Numbered from the stretch's first letter, positions 1-6,035 are shown. The stretch: DNA of 6,400 nucleotides from an uncultured bacterium (GCA_903907175.1 CAIVNB010000061.1:1-6400), one strand, 5' to 3'. Notes: generated from the letters alone by a model not told the origin. Numbers and translations are program-made.

Positions 1-141
1 CGCTCGACCAATGTGCTAATGCGAATGAATTTCGCCACGCAGAGACAAGCTCGGCGTTCCGCCCTCGCCTCGCCACCTTTTCATGCATATTTTATTTCGC
101 GGGGGATTTCTTTTTTAATTTGGTATGGGTGGCGGGCGAGG
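1..141. repeat. Left copy of 141-bp perfect inverted terminal repeat
   Basis: Bases 1-141 are the exact reverse complement of 6260-6400. Identity stops abruptly at base 142 (g here, t in the other copy read inward). The repeat is GC-rich (33 of the first 60 bases), unlike the AT-rich core. An open frame runs inward from base 1 to about 177, but it has no start signal and changes sequence at the repeat boundary, so I do not call it a gene. The repeat could be the telomere-like end of a linear element, one of two inverted copies of a longer dispersed repeat, or a recombination arm. Its length equals a common assembler k-mer size, so the true repeat may extend outward beyond base 1. Confidence 0.97.
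63..141. repeat. Fold-back inside the left terminal repeat
   Basis: Bases 63-77 (cctcgcctcgccacc) pair with 128-141 (ggtggcgggcgagg). This gives 14 base pairs with a single bulged t at 70 and a 50-base AT-richer loop. Each terminal repeat can therefore form its own stem-loop just inside its inner boundary. The same structure lies at 6260-6338 in the right copy. Such fold-backs occur at telomeres, transposon ends and recombination sites, and nothing here says which applies. Confidence 0.6.
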
Positions 142-156
142 GTATATTTTACCTAT

Positions 157-188
157 TACATTATAATATAATATTGTGGTATAATGTA
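157..188. promoter_or_regulatory. Palindromic operator candidate before the XRE gene
   Basis: The half-sites tacattata (157-165) and tataatgta (180-188) are perfect 9-bp inverted repeats with 14 bases between them. The right half-site overlaps the spacer of the proposed promoter (-35 at 174-179), so a bound dimer would block RNA polymerase. XRE/Cro-type repressors usually bind such palindromes as dimers and repress their own promoter, so this is a natural target for the product of the next gene. Both arms are AT-rich, so chance is not excluded. Confidence 0.45.
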
Positions 189-202
189 GCAAGAGATATA
201 CT
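174..202 (+). promoter_or_regulatory. Promoter of the XRE operon, leaderless type
   Basis: A -35-like TTGTGG (174-179), a 17-base spacer and a -10-like TATACT (197-202) lie 7 bases upstream of the ATG at 210. Transcription would begin at or beside the start codon, giving a leaderless mRNA. A perfect extended -10, TGGTATAAT, lies at 177-185 as an alternative and would give a leader of about 18 bases. Both favour starting the gene at 210 over the in-frame ATG at 120, which lies inside the terminal repeat. Confidence 0.5.
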
Positions 203-209
203 GTGGATA

Positions 210-416
210 ATGAAAGTTGAATCAGTAAAACTCGGTAAAAATATGAAACGCATTAGAATCAGCAAGGGCTTAACGCAGGGCGATATTTTTCGTTCGCTAG
301 GCGTTAGCCGTGGTTTTATTAGCAATATTGAAAGTGGCAAAACAAACCCAACGCTTTCGACAATCGCAAAATTAGCGAAAGCTCTCGGTGTTTCAAGCGA
401 TCAGCTTTTGAAATAA
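210..416 (+). CDS. XRE/Cro-CI family transcriptional regulator
   Basis: This 68-aa protein is essentially one lambda-repressor-like helix-turn-helix domain (HTH_3 type). Helix 1 is about residues 6-18, the second helix starts at LTQGDIF (21-27), and the recognition helix SRGFISNIESG (33-43) has the family's typical ISxIExGxxxPT spacing (I37 to T48). The last helices are TLSTIAKLAKALGV (48-61) and SSDQLLK. There is no extra sensor or protease domain. The likely role is a cytoplasmic DNA-binding repressor controlling its own operon through the palindrome at 157-188. An in-frame ATG at 120 would add 30 residues unlike the family and start inside the terminal repeat, so 210 is chosen. No Shine-Dalgarno sequence is present. 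The gene is less AT-rich than those that follow and leads a unit with a 49-aa protein and a zinc-protease-like protein, 3 and 4 bases apart. Confidence 0.9.
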   Translation: MKVESVKLGKNMKRIRISKGLTQGDIFRSLGVSRGFISNIESGKTNPTLSTIAKLAKALGVSSDQLLK

Positions 417-419
417 ATT

Positions 420-569
420 ATGAAAAATAAGATTTCTGAAATTAAAAAAGAAATGGAAATAAAACTCGCAGAGCTTCGTTTAAAACGCAAAAACATAGTT
501 ATTCTATTTAAGAAAAAGCTTGAGGAAGCAAAAATTGAAGAAATTAGAAATTCGATTATTGATAAATAA
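420..569 (+). CDS. Small basic coiled-coil protein (49 aa)
   Basis: The frame opens at the ATG 3 bases after the XRE stop codon and closes with TAA 4 bases before the next start, so it fills the gap with no spare sequence. The product is rich in Lys, Glu, Ile and Leu (MKNKISEIKKEMEIK at the start, KLEEAKIEEIRNSIIDK at the end). It should form one or two amphipathic helices, with a hydrophobic break (NIVILF, 25-30) in the middle. It has no signal peptide and no catalytic motif. It could be a partner or dimerisation factor for the repressor or the following metalloprotease-like protein. The tight packing suggests translational coupling. I do not recognise a named family, and a reader relying on length cut-offs would miss this gene. 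Confidence 0.7.
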   Translation: MKNKISEIKKEMEIKLAELRLKRKNIVILFKKKLEEAKIEEIRNSIIDK

Positions 570-573
570 CCAT

Positions 574-2019
574 ATGGCATCACCTGAAGAAAAAGATAAA
601 ATTGAGAATCAAGAAACCCAAAAGGTTCCTGTTGAAACACAAGAAGAAAGGGAAATATCTCCGGAAGAATTTTTACAAGATGCGGATATAAAAAAACAAG
701 AATTTGAAGCACAAACAGAAAGAGAAATAAAAAACTTAAATTCTGTTAATTTAGATGAGCAAAAATTTAATGAAATAAAAAAAGAAGATCAAATTGAAAA
801 AAAGTTAGATGAAACCAACCAAGAAGCAGGAGTAATTATCCAAAATGCGAAAAACGAAGTTGAGCCAAACCAAAATTTAGAAAAAAAGATTATTGAAACA
901 TTAAAAGTTCCTGAAATACTTGTTGAAGAGCAACGTTCCGCTCAACTACTTTCCGTTATGTTTCTCGGGTATTTAAAAGAAAGAGATATTGGAGATAACA
1001 CACTTATTGAGGAAACAAAAAAATATTTTTTAGATAATCCACTTAATGAAAAAATTATTAATTTTTTCAAAGAAATTGGAGTTAAGCCAGAAGAAACTGA
1101 AATGGAAACGGAAAAAGGAGAAATAGACATAGAATCGATGTATAATTTAGCAGTTGCATATAATAATCCCGAAAGAATAAAAAAGGCAATGCAAATGATT
1201 ATAGAACACAAGAAGCCTTTAGAAAATTTAGAAGAAATACGAAAGAAACTTTTTGAGAACATAGAATTATTTGATAAAGAATTTTCTTTATCACCACTGT
1301 CTAAAAAATTTAATGAAGAAATAGAGAAAGATAAGAAACAAAGATTAGATAATATGGATGAAACAAGGGAAAGAATAAAGAAAATTATTGATTTTTTTAA
1401 ACCTGATTCAAAAACAACAAATGTAAAAAAACTTATTTTAATGCCGACCGATCAACTTTCTGATAAGAATTCTGGCAGAGCATTTGATTTTGGGAATGAA
1501 ATCATTTTGAAAACTAATATTGAAAATGTTGATAATTTAGACCATGAGTTTTCACACGGAATTATAAATCCAATTGTTGACAAATTAGATCAAAAACTAA
1601 CTGCAAGCCAAAAAGAAAAGATAACTAACCTTACTAATAGTAAATTAAAGAAAGAATATGGCGAGGATTATTATAGTTTACTTTGTGAAGAATTAATTAG
1701 AACCTATAATGATATCTTTAAAAAAGACAGAAAACTTGAAAATTTAGAAGATTTTAATAAAAAGATAGAAAAAATAACCGAGCAAGAACTTCAGCAATTT
1801 ATATCACAGAACCAAGAATTAAAAGAAAGATGTGAATCTTTGGACATTTTTACAAAAAATGATTTTTTAAATAAATCCAGTGAATATTTTGAGCGTTTTG
1901 AAAAGAACCAACTGAGAGATTTAATTTTTAAACTCTATGAAGAATATTCAACTAGAAAAAATTTAGAAACTAATTTTGAACAATTTATTTTAGATAAGTT
2001 GCCTTCTCAGATTATATAA
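574..2019 (+). CDS. Large acidic protein with HEXXH zinc-metalloprotease motif
   Basis: This is a 481-aa protein. Residues 1 to about 150 are very rich in Glu, Lys and Gln and are probably disordered or coiled coil. Residues 150-300 are helical and charged. A probable edge strand NEIILKTNI (308-316) then leads into LDHEFSHGI, an HEXXH motif (H324, E325, H328) that would bind zinc and activate water. Downstream, YYSLLCEELIRTYND (366-380) could supply the third ligand from E372 or E373, as in gluzincins. The C-terminal 100 residues are again helical. There is no signal peptide or membrane segment, so it is probably cytoplasmic. The ATG at 574, 4 bases after the previous stop, is chosen because the in-frame ATG at 520 would overlap the 49-aa gene by 50 bases. 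No Shine-Dalgarno is seen. The pairing with an XRE repressor recalls ImmA/IrrE-type antirepressor proteases, but those are shorter and differently arranged. The protease call rests on one motif and its local context. Confidence 0.7.
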   Translation: MASPEEKDKIENQETQKVPVETQEEREISPEEFLQDADIKKQEFEAQTEREIKNLNSVNLDEQKFNEIKKEDQIEKKLDETNQEAGVIIQNAKNEVEPNQNLEKKIIETLKVPEILVEEQRSAQLLSVMFLGYLKERDIGDNTLIEETKKYFLDNPLNEKIINFFKEIGVKPEETEMETEKGEIDIESMYNLAVAYNNPERIKKAMQMIIEHKKPLENLEEIRKKLFENIELFDKEFSLSPLSKKFNEEIEKDKKQRLDNMDETRERIKKIIDFFKPDSKTTNVKKLILMPTDQLSDKNSGRAFDFGNEIILKTNIENVDNLDHEFSHGIINPIVDKLDQKLTASQKEKITNLTNSKLKKEYGEDYYSLLCEELIRTYNDIFKKDRKLENLEDFNKKIEKITEQELQQFISQNQELKERCESLDIFTKNDFLNKSSEYFERFEKNQLRDLIFKLYEEYSTRKNLETNFEQFILDKLPSQII

Positions 2020-2037
2020 TAAGTGAAATAATTAAAT

Positions 2038-2073
2038 TGCAAAAATGCCAAAATCTCCTTTTGTATTTTTGCA
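2038..2073. promoter_or_regulatory. Imperfect hairpin between two genes, overlapping a promoter
   Basis: tgcaaaaat (2038-2046) and atttttgca (2065-2073) are perfect 9-bp inverted repeats. Inside them caaaa (2049-2053) pairs with ttttg (2059-2063) around a 5-base loop, with a small 2/1 internal loop between the stems. It lies 18 bases after the stop of the HEXXH gene and covers the -35 region of the next gene's promoter. It may be a weak AT-rich terminator for the upstream operon or a protein-binding operator. The stem is low in GC, which argues against an efficient intrinsic terminator. Confidence 0.5.
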
Positions 2074-2088
2074 TTTCGTTGTTATAAT
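2061..2088 (+). promoter_or_regulatory. Promoter of the 376-aa gene, leaderless type
   Basis: TTGTAT (2061-2066), a 16-base spacer and a perfect TATAAT (2083-2088) end 7 bases before the ATG at 2096. The expected transcription start falls at or next to that ATG. This supports 2096 as the true start. The in-frame ATG at 2045 would place promoter and hairpin inside the coding sequence. Confidence 0.55.
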
Positions 2089-2095
2089 AACCAAT

Positions 2096-3226
2096 ATGAG
2101 AAAAGTACCTCAAGTGCCTGAAATAATGCTGAAATTAACCAATAAACTAGAACAATTAGGTTTTTCGGTAAATAATGGAAGTATTGGTAATATTAAAAAA
2201 AATTATACACAACATGTTATGTATTCACTCGCTCCATTTATTAATTTTTATGTCCCCGGTTTATATGATATAGAAATTTTTTGGCCTAAAGAAAAAGAAA
2301 TTAAAAAATATTTTCTTAAGAAAAATAGTGTTAATAACACAGTAGAGTTGCCCATAAAACAGCATCAACTCATGGAGAAAAAAATTTATAGAAGTGGTTA
2401 TTCTAAAGAGTTTAAAAAATATATTGAACTTAAAGCAAAACCGGCATTTAAAAAATTTAATAGCTTGGTAAATAATTTTAATAAAAAAGAAAAGTTAGGA
2501 AAAAATGAAAAATTATCTCTTTCTTTTTATCCAAACTATTCCATTCAGCTTACTTTTGGTCAAAAATATTTTAATCCAAAATCAAAAGAATTTCTATCTA
2601 CTAAGGAATGTCAAAAAATTCACGAAAAATTAAAAAAATTAATAGTAAAATTTACCAATTATCTTGATAGCGAAAAACAAATAAGTATTTTATTTTCGAA
2701 TACAATTTTACAAAAAATTGGGTTTAGGATTAAAACTATTTCAACTGGCTGTATAGATAAAAATGATTCTAGTCTTATTCCGCCTTGTATAATAGTAGTC
2801 TTTAAAGGACAACCCAAAATTAGATTTAACAATGAAAAATCATTTTTAAATAAATACTATCAAAAAATAAATAAAGCCTCCATTAATCAGATGACAAGTA
2901 GGGAATATTTTAACTACATAATTTTATCAAAAAAGAATGGGGAAACTAAAAAATATAGAGAATGGAGGATTTTGAATGTAGAAAAAATAAATCAACTAAA
3001 AAAAATTATTGATAAATACAACAAAACTAGGAGAAATATATCTATTTATAAAAAAATATCCTATCTTGAATTTGACGATGGAACTCTAAGAATAGGAATA
3101 AAAATTCATAATGACGATAAGGCATTTTTAAAAATGCAAAAAGAATCATTAAAAAATAAAAGGTCGATTTACCAAAAAATGCTTAGCGAATTTAATTTAT
3201 TTGCAATATATTTAAGGATAAAATAG
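2096..3226 (+). CDS. Hypothetical basic protein, no recognised domain (376 aa)
   Basis: I do not recognise this family. The protein is strongly Lys-rich and basic, with many aromatic and Asn residues. The region around residues 35-65 has hydrophobic stretches broken by Pro and Gly (YSLAPFINFYVPGLYDIEIFW). Two strand-rich segments, ISILFSNTILQKIGFRIKTI and CIIVVFKGQPKIRF, suggest an alpha/beta core. LEFDDGTLRIGIKI near the C-terminus looks like a beta hairpin. There is no signal peptide, convincing transmembrane helix or catalytic signature. The basic charge would fit nucleic-acid binding, but that is inference. The start at 2096 is preferred because a promoter ends 7 bases upstream. The alternative at 2045 would add 17 hydrophobic residues (MPKSPFVFLHFVVIITN) that resemble a membrane anchor but are probably promoter DNA read in frame. 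The gene has its own promoter and is very AT-rich. Confidence 0.8.
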   Translation: MRKVPQVPEIMLKLTNKLEQLGFSVNNGSIGNIKKNYTQHVMYSLAPFINFYVPGLYDIEIFWPKEKEIKKYFLKKNSVNNTVELPIKQHQLMEKKIYRSGYSKEFKKYIELKAKPAFKKFNSLVNNFNKKEKLGKNEKLSLSFYPNYSIQLTFGQKYFNPKSKEFLSTKECQKIHEKLKKLIVKFTNYLDSEKQISILFSNTILQKIGFRIKTISTGCIDKNDSSLIPPCIIVVFKGQPKIRFNNEKSFLNKYYQKINKASINQMTSREYFNYIILSKKNGETKKYREWRILNVEKINQLKKIIDKYNKTRRNISIYKKISYLEFDDGTLRIGIKIHNDDKAFLKMQKESLKNKRSIYQKMLSEFNLFAIYLRIK

Positions 3227-3262
3227 CGTGTGCTATACAAAAATAGTCGTTTTATTATCAAC

Positions 3263-3273
3263 TTTAATTTAAT
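3263..3273 (+). promoter_or_regulatory. Weak -10-like region before the 76-aa gene
   Basis: Two overlapping TTTAAT hexamers (3263-3268 and 3268-3273) precede the ATG at 3279 by 10 and 5 bases, close to the leaderless spacing seen at other starts here. No convincing -35 is visible. An alternative, the extended -10 TGCTATACA at 3231-3239, would leave a leader of roughly 33 bases. The region is so AT-rich that this is only a candidate. Confidence 0.25.
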
Positions 3274-3278
3274 TATTT

Positions 3279-3509
3279 ATGGCAGATATATCATCATTAA
3301 AAAGAGAGATAGAAAGTTATAAAAAAGAAGAGGAAGAGTCAAGTCGCGAAATTTCTAAAAAAGAAAGTGAAATTCGCCACCTTGAATCAGACATAAGCAC
3401 TCTCAAAGAAAAATTAAGCAGGGCTAAAAGAAAACAAGATGAATTTAAACACGATTTAGAAAAAGCAGAACGAGAAGAAAAAGATAAACAAAAAGACAAA
3501 AAGTATTAA
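3279..3509 (+). CDS. Small coiled-coil protein (76 aa)
   Basis: The whole protein, from MADISSLKREIESYKKEEEE to KDKQKDKKY, is charged and helical. Hydrophobic residues are spaced in heptads (IESYKK, EIRHLESDISTLKEKLS), so a continuous parallel or antiparallel coiled coil over residues 4-70 is likely. The tail is almost all Lys, Asp and Glu. It lacks a signal peptide and any enzymatic motif. Coiled-coil miniproteins of this kind often act as scaffolds or oligomerisation partners. Its position between two large unrecognised proteins suggests a structural or adaptor role for one of them, but nothing in the sequence identifies the partner. It uses the same AT-rich composition as its neighbours and has no visible Shine-Dalgarno. 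Confidence 0.8.
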   Translation: MADISSLKREIESYKKEEEESSREISKKESEIRHLESDISTLKEKLSRAKRKQDEFKHDLEKAEREEKDKQKDKKY

Positions 3510-3541
3510 AAAGTTTTGTTTATTTTCTGCCTGATATTTTT

Positions 3542-3547
3542 TAGTAT
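3542..3547 (+). promoter_or_regulatory. -10-like element before the 508-aa gene
   Basis: TAGTAT ends 7 bases upstream of the ATG at 3555, the same spacing as at 210 and 2096. A TTGTTT at 3516-3521 is a possible -35, but the 20-base spacer is long. The spacing makes a leaderless transcript plausible and favours 3555 over the in-frame ATG at 3516. Confidence 0.35.
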
Positions 3548-3554
3548 TACTTTT

Positions 3555-5081
3555 ATGAATAATTTAGAAAAACCCCAACAGCCATTATCACAACCTGAAA
3601 TACCACAAAAAATGGAAACTCGGCAACTTACCGATGAACAGATTGAGCAAATGAAAATTGAAAAAGACCCTGCTTGTAATTTTTTACGTGAGCAGGGTTT
3701 TTTAGGAGATCCAAAAATTAAATATTCTATAAATATTTTAACTGCAAAAAGTAGCTCAGGAGAAAATTTAATTGGACAAAAAATTTTTACCAATTACGAG
3801 GATTTGCAAAATTTTGTCAAAAATAATTCTGATATTTTTGCAGAAAAAGACTTAGTAGAAAAAACTGGCATTGTTCCATATAAAATTGATTATGATCAGT
3901 CTGTTTATGAATGGTCAAATAATTTATCAGTAGAACAAAATCAAAAATTGACAGAAGCCTTTGACAAGTTTTCTAGTGAAACAATGGATGTAAAAAATTT
4001 CAAAAAGGTTGATGAAAAGGAAACAGATATAAAAATAAATGAAATTAGAGATAAAATATTATCGAGTTTAAATAATTCTGAATTATCTCAAATTGTCGAA
4101 AACCAAACTGAAAATAAAGAAAAAGAATTTAAAATTGGAATTCCTCGCGGTTGGACAACCTTGAAACATGGAACTAATCTTTTAAAATGGGGAGAAATAA
4201 ATCCATATACTTCTGATACAATTAAATTAGAAAAACCATTATCTGTAATTTCACAAGAAGATTTTGAACAAGATAAACAACATGGAAAACAATATAATAC
4301 AACTGAAAATTATGCAACGATAAGTCAAAAACCTGAGGGGATGACTGATACAGAATTTTCTAAACAGAATAAACAATTTGAAATTAGGGTTTTATTTTAT
4401 CAAGATCATATACGACATAATGCTGATCCAGATTACAAACAAAAACTTAATAAAAAAACATTGGACGAAATCGCAAAATATTATTTTGCGAATATTCAAA
4501 ATGGAAGACACCCACTTGTGCCAAAAGGAGAAACATTAAAAAAACTCGGTCAAACACAAGAAAATGGTAAAGATGTTTTTTATTTTGTTCCAGAAGATAT
4601 TTCAGATGTTTTTCAAAAAGAAGAATCTGAAACAAAGGTTGAAAAAACACAAGATATTGATTTGAAAAAAGAAAAAGAAAATACTTTTAATAAAGCTTTT
4701 GCTTTAAAAGAATTGATTGAGGCCTTGAATATTCCTACTCCTGAATACACTGAACGAAAAGGCGTATCAGCTATTGCGGAAGTTTTTAAAATGTTATACC
4801 CAGACTCAGATCAATTAAGGCAACGGCTAGAAACCATGCTTAAAGATTATCATTTAGTAATGGAAACATCTATAAAAAATAATCCGGAAAAACCAATTGA
4901 AGCTCATCATGCTTTTTCAAATAAAAAAATAGTAGAGAAACTTTCTTCTCAAGAAAGGCAGACAATAGAAAATTTTTTAAATAATAATTATAAAAAAATG
5001 GGTGGACAAGGGCAAAGAATAATATCCACTGAGTATGTTTTTTCTCACTTTTTAAATTTTATTGATAAGATTAAAAATTAA
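3555..5081 (+). CDS. Hypothetical protein, possible ADP-ribosyltransferase-like core (508 aa)
   Basis: I do not firmly recognise this protein. Residues 1-20 are Pro/Gln-rich. Residues 40-150 form a mixed domain (CNFLREQGFLGDP onward). Residues 150-200 are charged linker. A central segment reads TLKHGTNLLKWGEINPYTSD (202-221), then HGKQYNTTENYA (243-254), then QFEIRVLFYQD (274-284). In H-Y-E ADP-ribosyltransferases (PARP/diphtheria-toxin type), the HGT/HGS motif, a Tyr in a G-K-x-Y context followed by NYA, and a Glu in a late strand build the NAD pocket. H205, Y247 and E276 fall in that order, but E276 comes early by PARP spacing, so the match is weak. Residues 370-508 are a separate helical domain containing HHAFSNKK (from 451). 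The in-frame ATG at 3516 would add 13 hydrophobic residues (MFIFCLIFFSITF) but includes the probable promoter. It could be a toxin, an effector or a housekeeping orphan. Confidence 0.75.
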   Translation: MNNLEKPQQPLSQPEIPQKMETRQLTDEQIEQMKIEKDPACNFLREQGFLGDPKIKYSINILTAKSSSGENLIGQKIFTNYEDLQNFVKNNSDIFAEKDLVEKTGIVPYKIDYDQSVYEWSNNLSVEQNQKLTEAFDKFSSETMDVKNFKKVDEKETDIKINEIRDKILSSLNNSELSQIVENQTENKEKEFKIGIPRGWTTLKHGTNLLKWGEINPYTSDTIKLEKPLSVISQEDFEQDKQHGKQYNTTENYATISQKPEGMTDTEFSKQNKQFEIRVLFYQDHIRHNADPDYKQKLNKKTLDEIAKYYFANIQNGRHPLVPKGETLKKLGQTQENGKDVFYFVPEDISDVFQKEESETKVEKTQDIDLKKEKENTFNKAFALKELIEALNIPTPEYTERKGVSAIAEVFKMLYPDSDQLRQRLETMLKDYHLVMETSIKNNPEKPIEAHHAFSNKKIVEKLSSQERQTIENFLNNNYKKMGGQGQRIISTEYVFSHFLNFIDKIKN

Positions 5082-5092
5082 ATTAATATAAT
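5062..5092 (+). promoter_or_regulatory. Promoter of the winged-helix gene, leaderless type
   Basis: TTGATA (5062-5067, five of six bases matching TTGACA) lies 19 bases upstream of a perfect TATAAT (5087-5092). The hexamer ends 6 bases before the ATG at 5099. The -35 is inside the end of the preceding gene. A 6-bp inverted pair, agatta (5068-5073) and taatct (5089-5094), overlaps the -10 and could be an operator, though it is short. Confidence 0.5.
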
Positions 5093-5098
5093 CTATAT

Positions 5099-5716
5099 AT
5101 GTCCGATGAACCACTAAATAATGACCAAATAGGGCTTTCTGAGCCATTACCCATAAATACAACGGGTTCTGAGGCTATTAATAACCCTCTTGAGCCCCTA
5201 GAATCGCCCATAAACGCAGATATACCCGTTTCCCTCAATAATGATAATCCAGAAAATACCCCTATTTTGACCGAAAACCCAGAAGTGTCAAAAACCGAAG
5301 TTTTACCCGCCGAAGGCGGAAGAACTGAGGAAATTCCAGAACCTGTGCAAATTTCTGAAGCTCAAACGGCTCAAACCCCACCAAATGAGCCGTTGGGTTC
5401 TAGAAGTGAGCCGTTAGGCGAGCCAGTGAAAATTGAACCTGAATCTGTTTCAGCTCCAGTAATCGTTTCAAACAAAAACAAAGTTCTCGAATTATTATAC
5501 AAAGCAAAACTTGCAATTCAATCTCGAAAAAGAAAAAAGTTGGATAAAGTTATGACAATGTTTGCGAAGCAAACAAAAATTTCAAATGACGAAGTCGAAA
5601 AGTTTCTCCATGTTTCGGATGCTACAGCCGAAAGATATTTAAATATTTTGGAAAAGGAAAATAAAATCAAACAAGTTGGAAAAACTGGACATGCGGTTTC
5701 ATATACAAAAATTTAA
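5099..5716 (+). CDS. Winged-helix protein with Pro/Glu-rich N-terminal half (205 aa)
   Basis: Residues 1 to about 124 are low complexity, rich in Pro, Glu, Asn and Ser, with the tripeptide EPL recurring five times, and are probably disordered. Residues 125-205 form a compact basic domain. It has a helix with the cluster SRKRKK, a second helix (KLDKVMTMFAKQTK), a turn-helix (ISNDEVEKFLHV), a putative recognition helix (SDATAERYLNILEKENKI), and a wing (KQVGKTGHAVSYTKI). This is the standard winged helix-turn-helix order, as in MarR- or DeoR-like domains. I associate this C-terminus with proteins of Parcubacteria-type genomes, from memory and not from a search. It probably binds DNA. Its gene directly precedes the structured block at 5743-6150, which could be its target. 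Composition is GC-richer than the AT-rich core. No Shine-Dalgarno is visible; the -10 sits 6 bases before the ATG. Confidence 0.85.
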   Translation: MSDEPLNNDQIGLSEPLPINTTGSEAINNPLEPLESPINADIPVSLNNDNPENTPILTENPEVSKTEVLPAEGGRTEEIPEPVQISEAQTAQTPPNEPLGSRSEPLGEPVKIEPESVSAPVIVSNKNKVLELLYKAKLAIQSRKRKKLDKVMTMFAKQTKISNDEVEKFLHVSDATAERYLNILEKENKIKQVGKTGHAVSYTKI

Positions 5717-5736
5717 AAATAGAAAAATTTAAAAAT
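5707..5736 (+). repeat. 14-bp AT direct repeat at the gene end
   Basis: aaaaatttaaaaat occurs at 5707-5720 and again at 5723-5736, starting in the last codons of the winged-helix gene. A TTTAAT at 5736-5741 follows and could act as a -10 for a transcript starting near the GC-rich block. The sequence is simple, so slippage duplication is the plainest explanation. Confidence 0.5.
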
Positions 5737-5778
5737 TTAATTCTAGGGAGTGAGTTCGTGTGCACGCACGGGAGGGGT

Positions 5779-5802
5779 AGCTCGCGTGTAATCGCGCGAG
5801 CT
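5779..5802. other. GC-rich hairpin
   Basis: agctcgcg (5779-5786) pairs perfectly with cgcgagct (5795-5802) around an 8-base loop. It is the first of a series of stems in the GC-rich non-coding block and lies outside the long-range pairing at 5825-6132. There is no T tract after it, so it is not a terminator. Confidence 0.6.
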
Positions 5803-5954
5803 GGGGCAAGCACATGCATTTTCTGCCTCGGGCATTTCCGCTAGGGTGTCCATGATGAAAGGACGAGTGCCGAAGTTGTATTGAAATGGGAAATCAAAGA
5901 CGAAAGTCATACTCACTAAACGAAATATTGTAAAACGTAGAGTGGGGATGGCGA

Positions 5955-5984
5955 GGATGGAACTCCTGTAATCAGGAGTCATCC
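5955..5984. other. Hairpin inside the folded element
   Basis: actcctg (5962-5968) and caggagt (5973-5979) form a perfect 7-bp stem with the loop taat. After a small internal loop, ggat (5955-5958) pairs with atcc (5981-5984). The two-part stem is specific enough to suggest selection for structure. Confidence 0.65.
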
Positions 5985-5989
5985 GACCC

Positions 5990-6013
5990 GGGGAGAGGAA
6001 ACTTCCTCTCCCC
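5990..6013. other. 11-bp near-perfect palindrome inside the folded element
   Basis: ggggagaggaa (5990-6000) pairs with ttcctctcccc (6003-6013) with only two bases (ac) between the arms. In RNA the innermost pairs would open to a larger loop, leaving a stem of about 9 bp. In DNA it could extrude as a cruciform. No T tract follows on either strand, so it is not an ordinary terminator. Confidence 0.7.
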
Positions 6014-6035
6014 AAGAAGTTGCGGGTAATCGAGC

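Noticed and set aside
1..177. Open frame running inward from the left edge through the terminal repeat.
   Set aside because: It has no start signal, GC-rich repeats stay open by chance, and the frame continues with unrelated sequence in the two copies (left 142-177, right 6259-6149).
401..1262. Long - strand open frames opposite the HEXXH gene.
   Set aside because: They are antisense shadows of Lys/Glu-rich coding sequence, giving Phe/Leu/Ser-rich translations without start context.
420..5716. Alternative genetic code (UGA read as Gly or Trp, as in some candidate-phylum bacteria).
   Set aside because: The seven genes are intact under the standard code, end in TAA or TAG, and encode Trp with TGG. 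No gene needs UGA read-through.
5743..6015. 90-codon open frame on the - strand across the structured block.
   Set aside because: Its translation follows the hairpins and has no domain or start signals. The dense inverted repeats explain the DNA better than a protein does.
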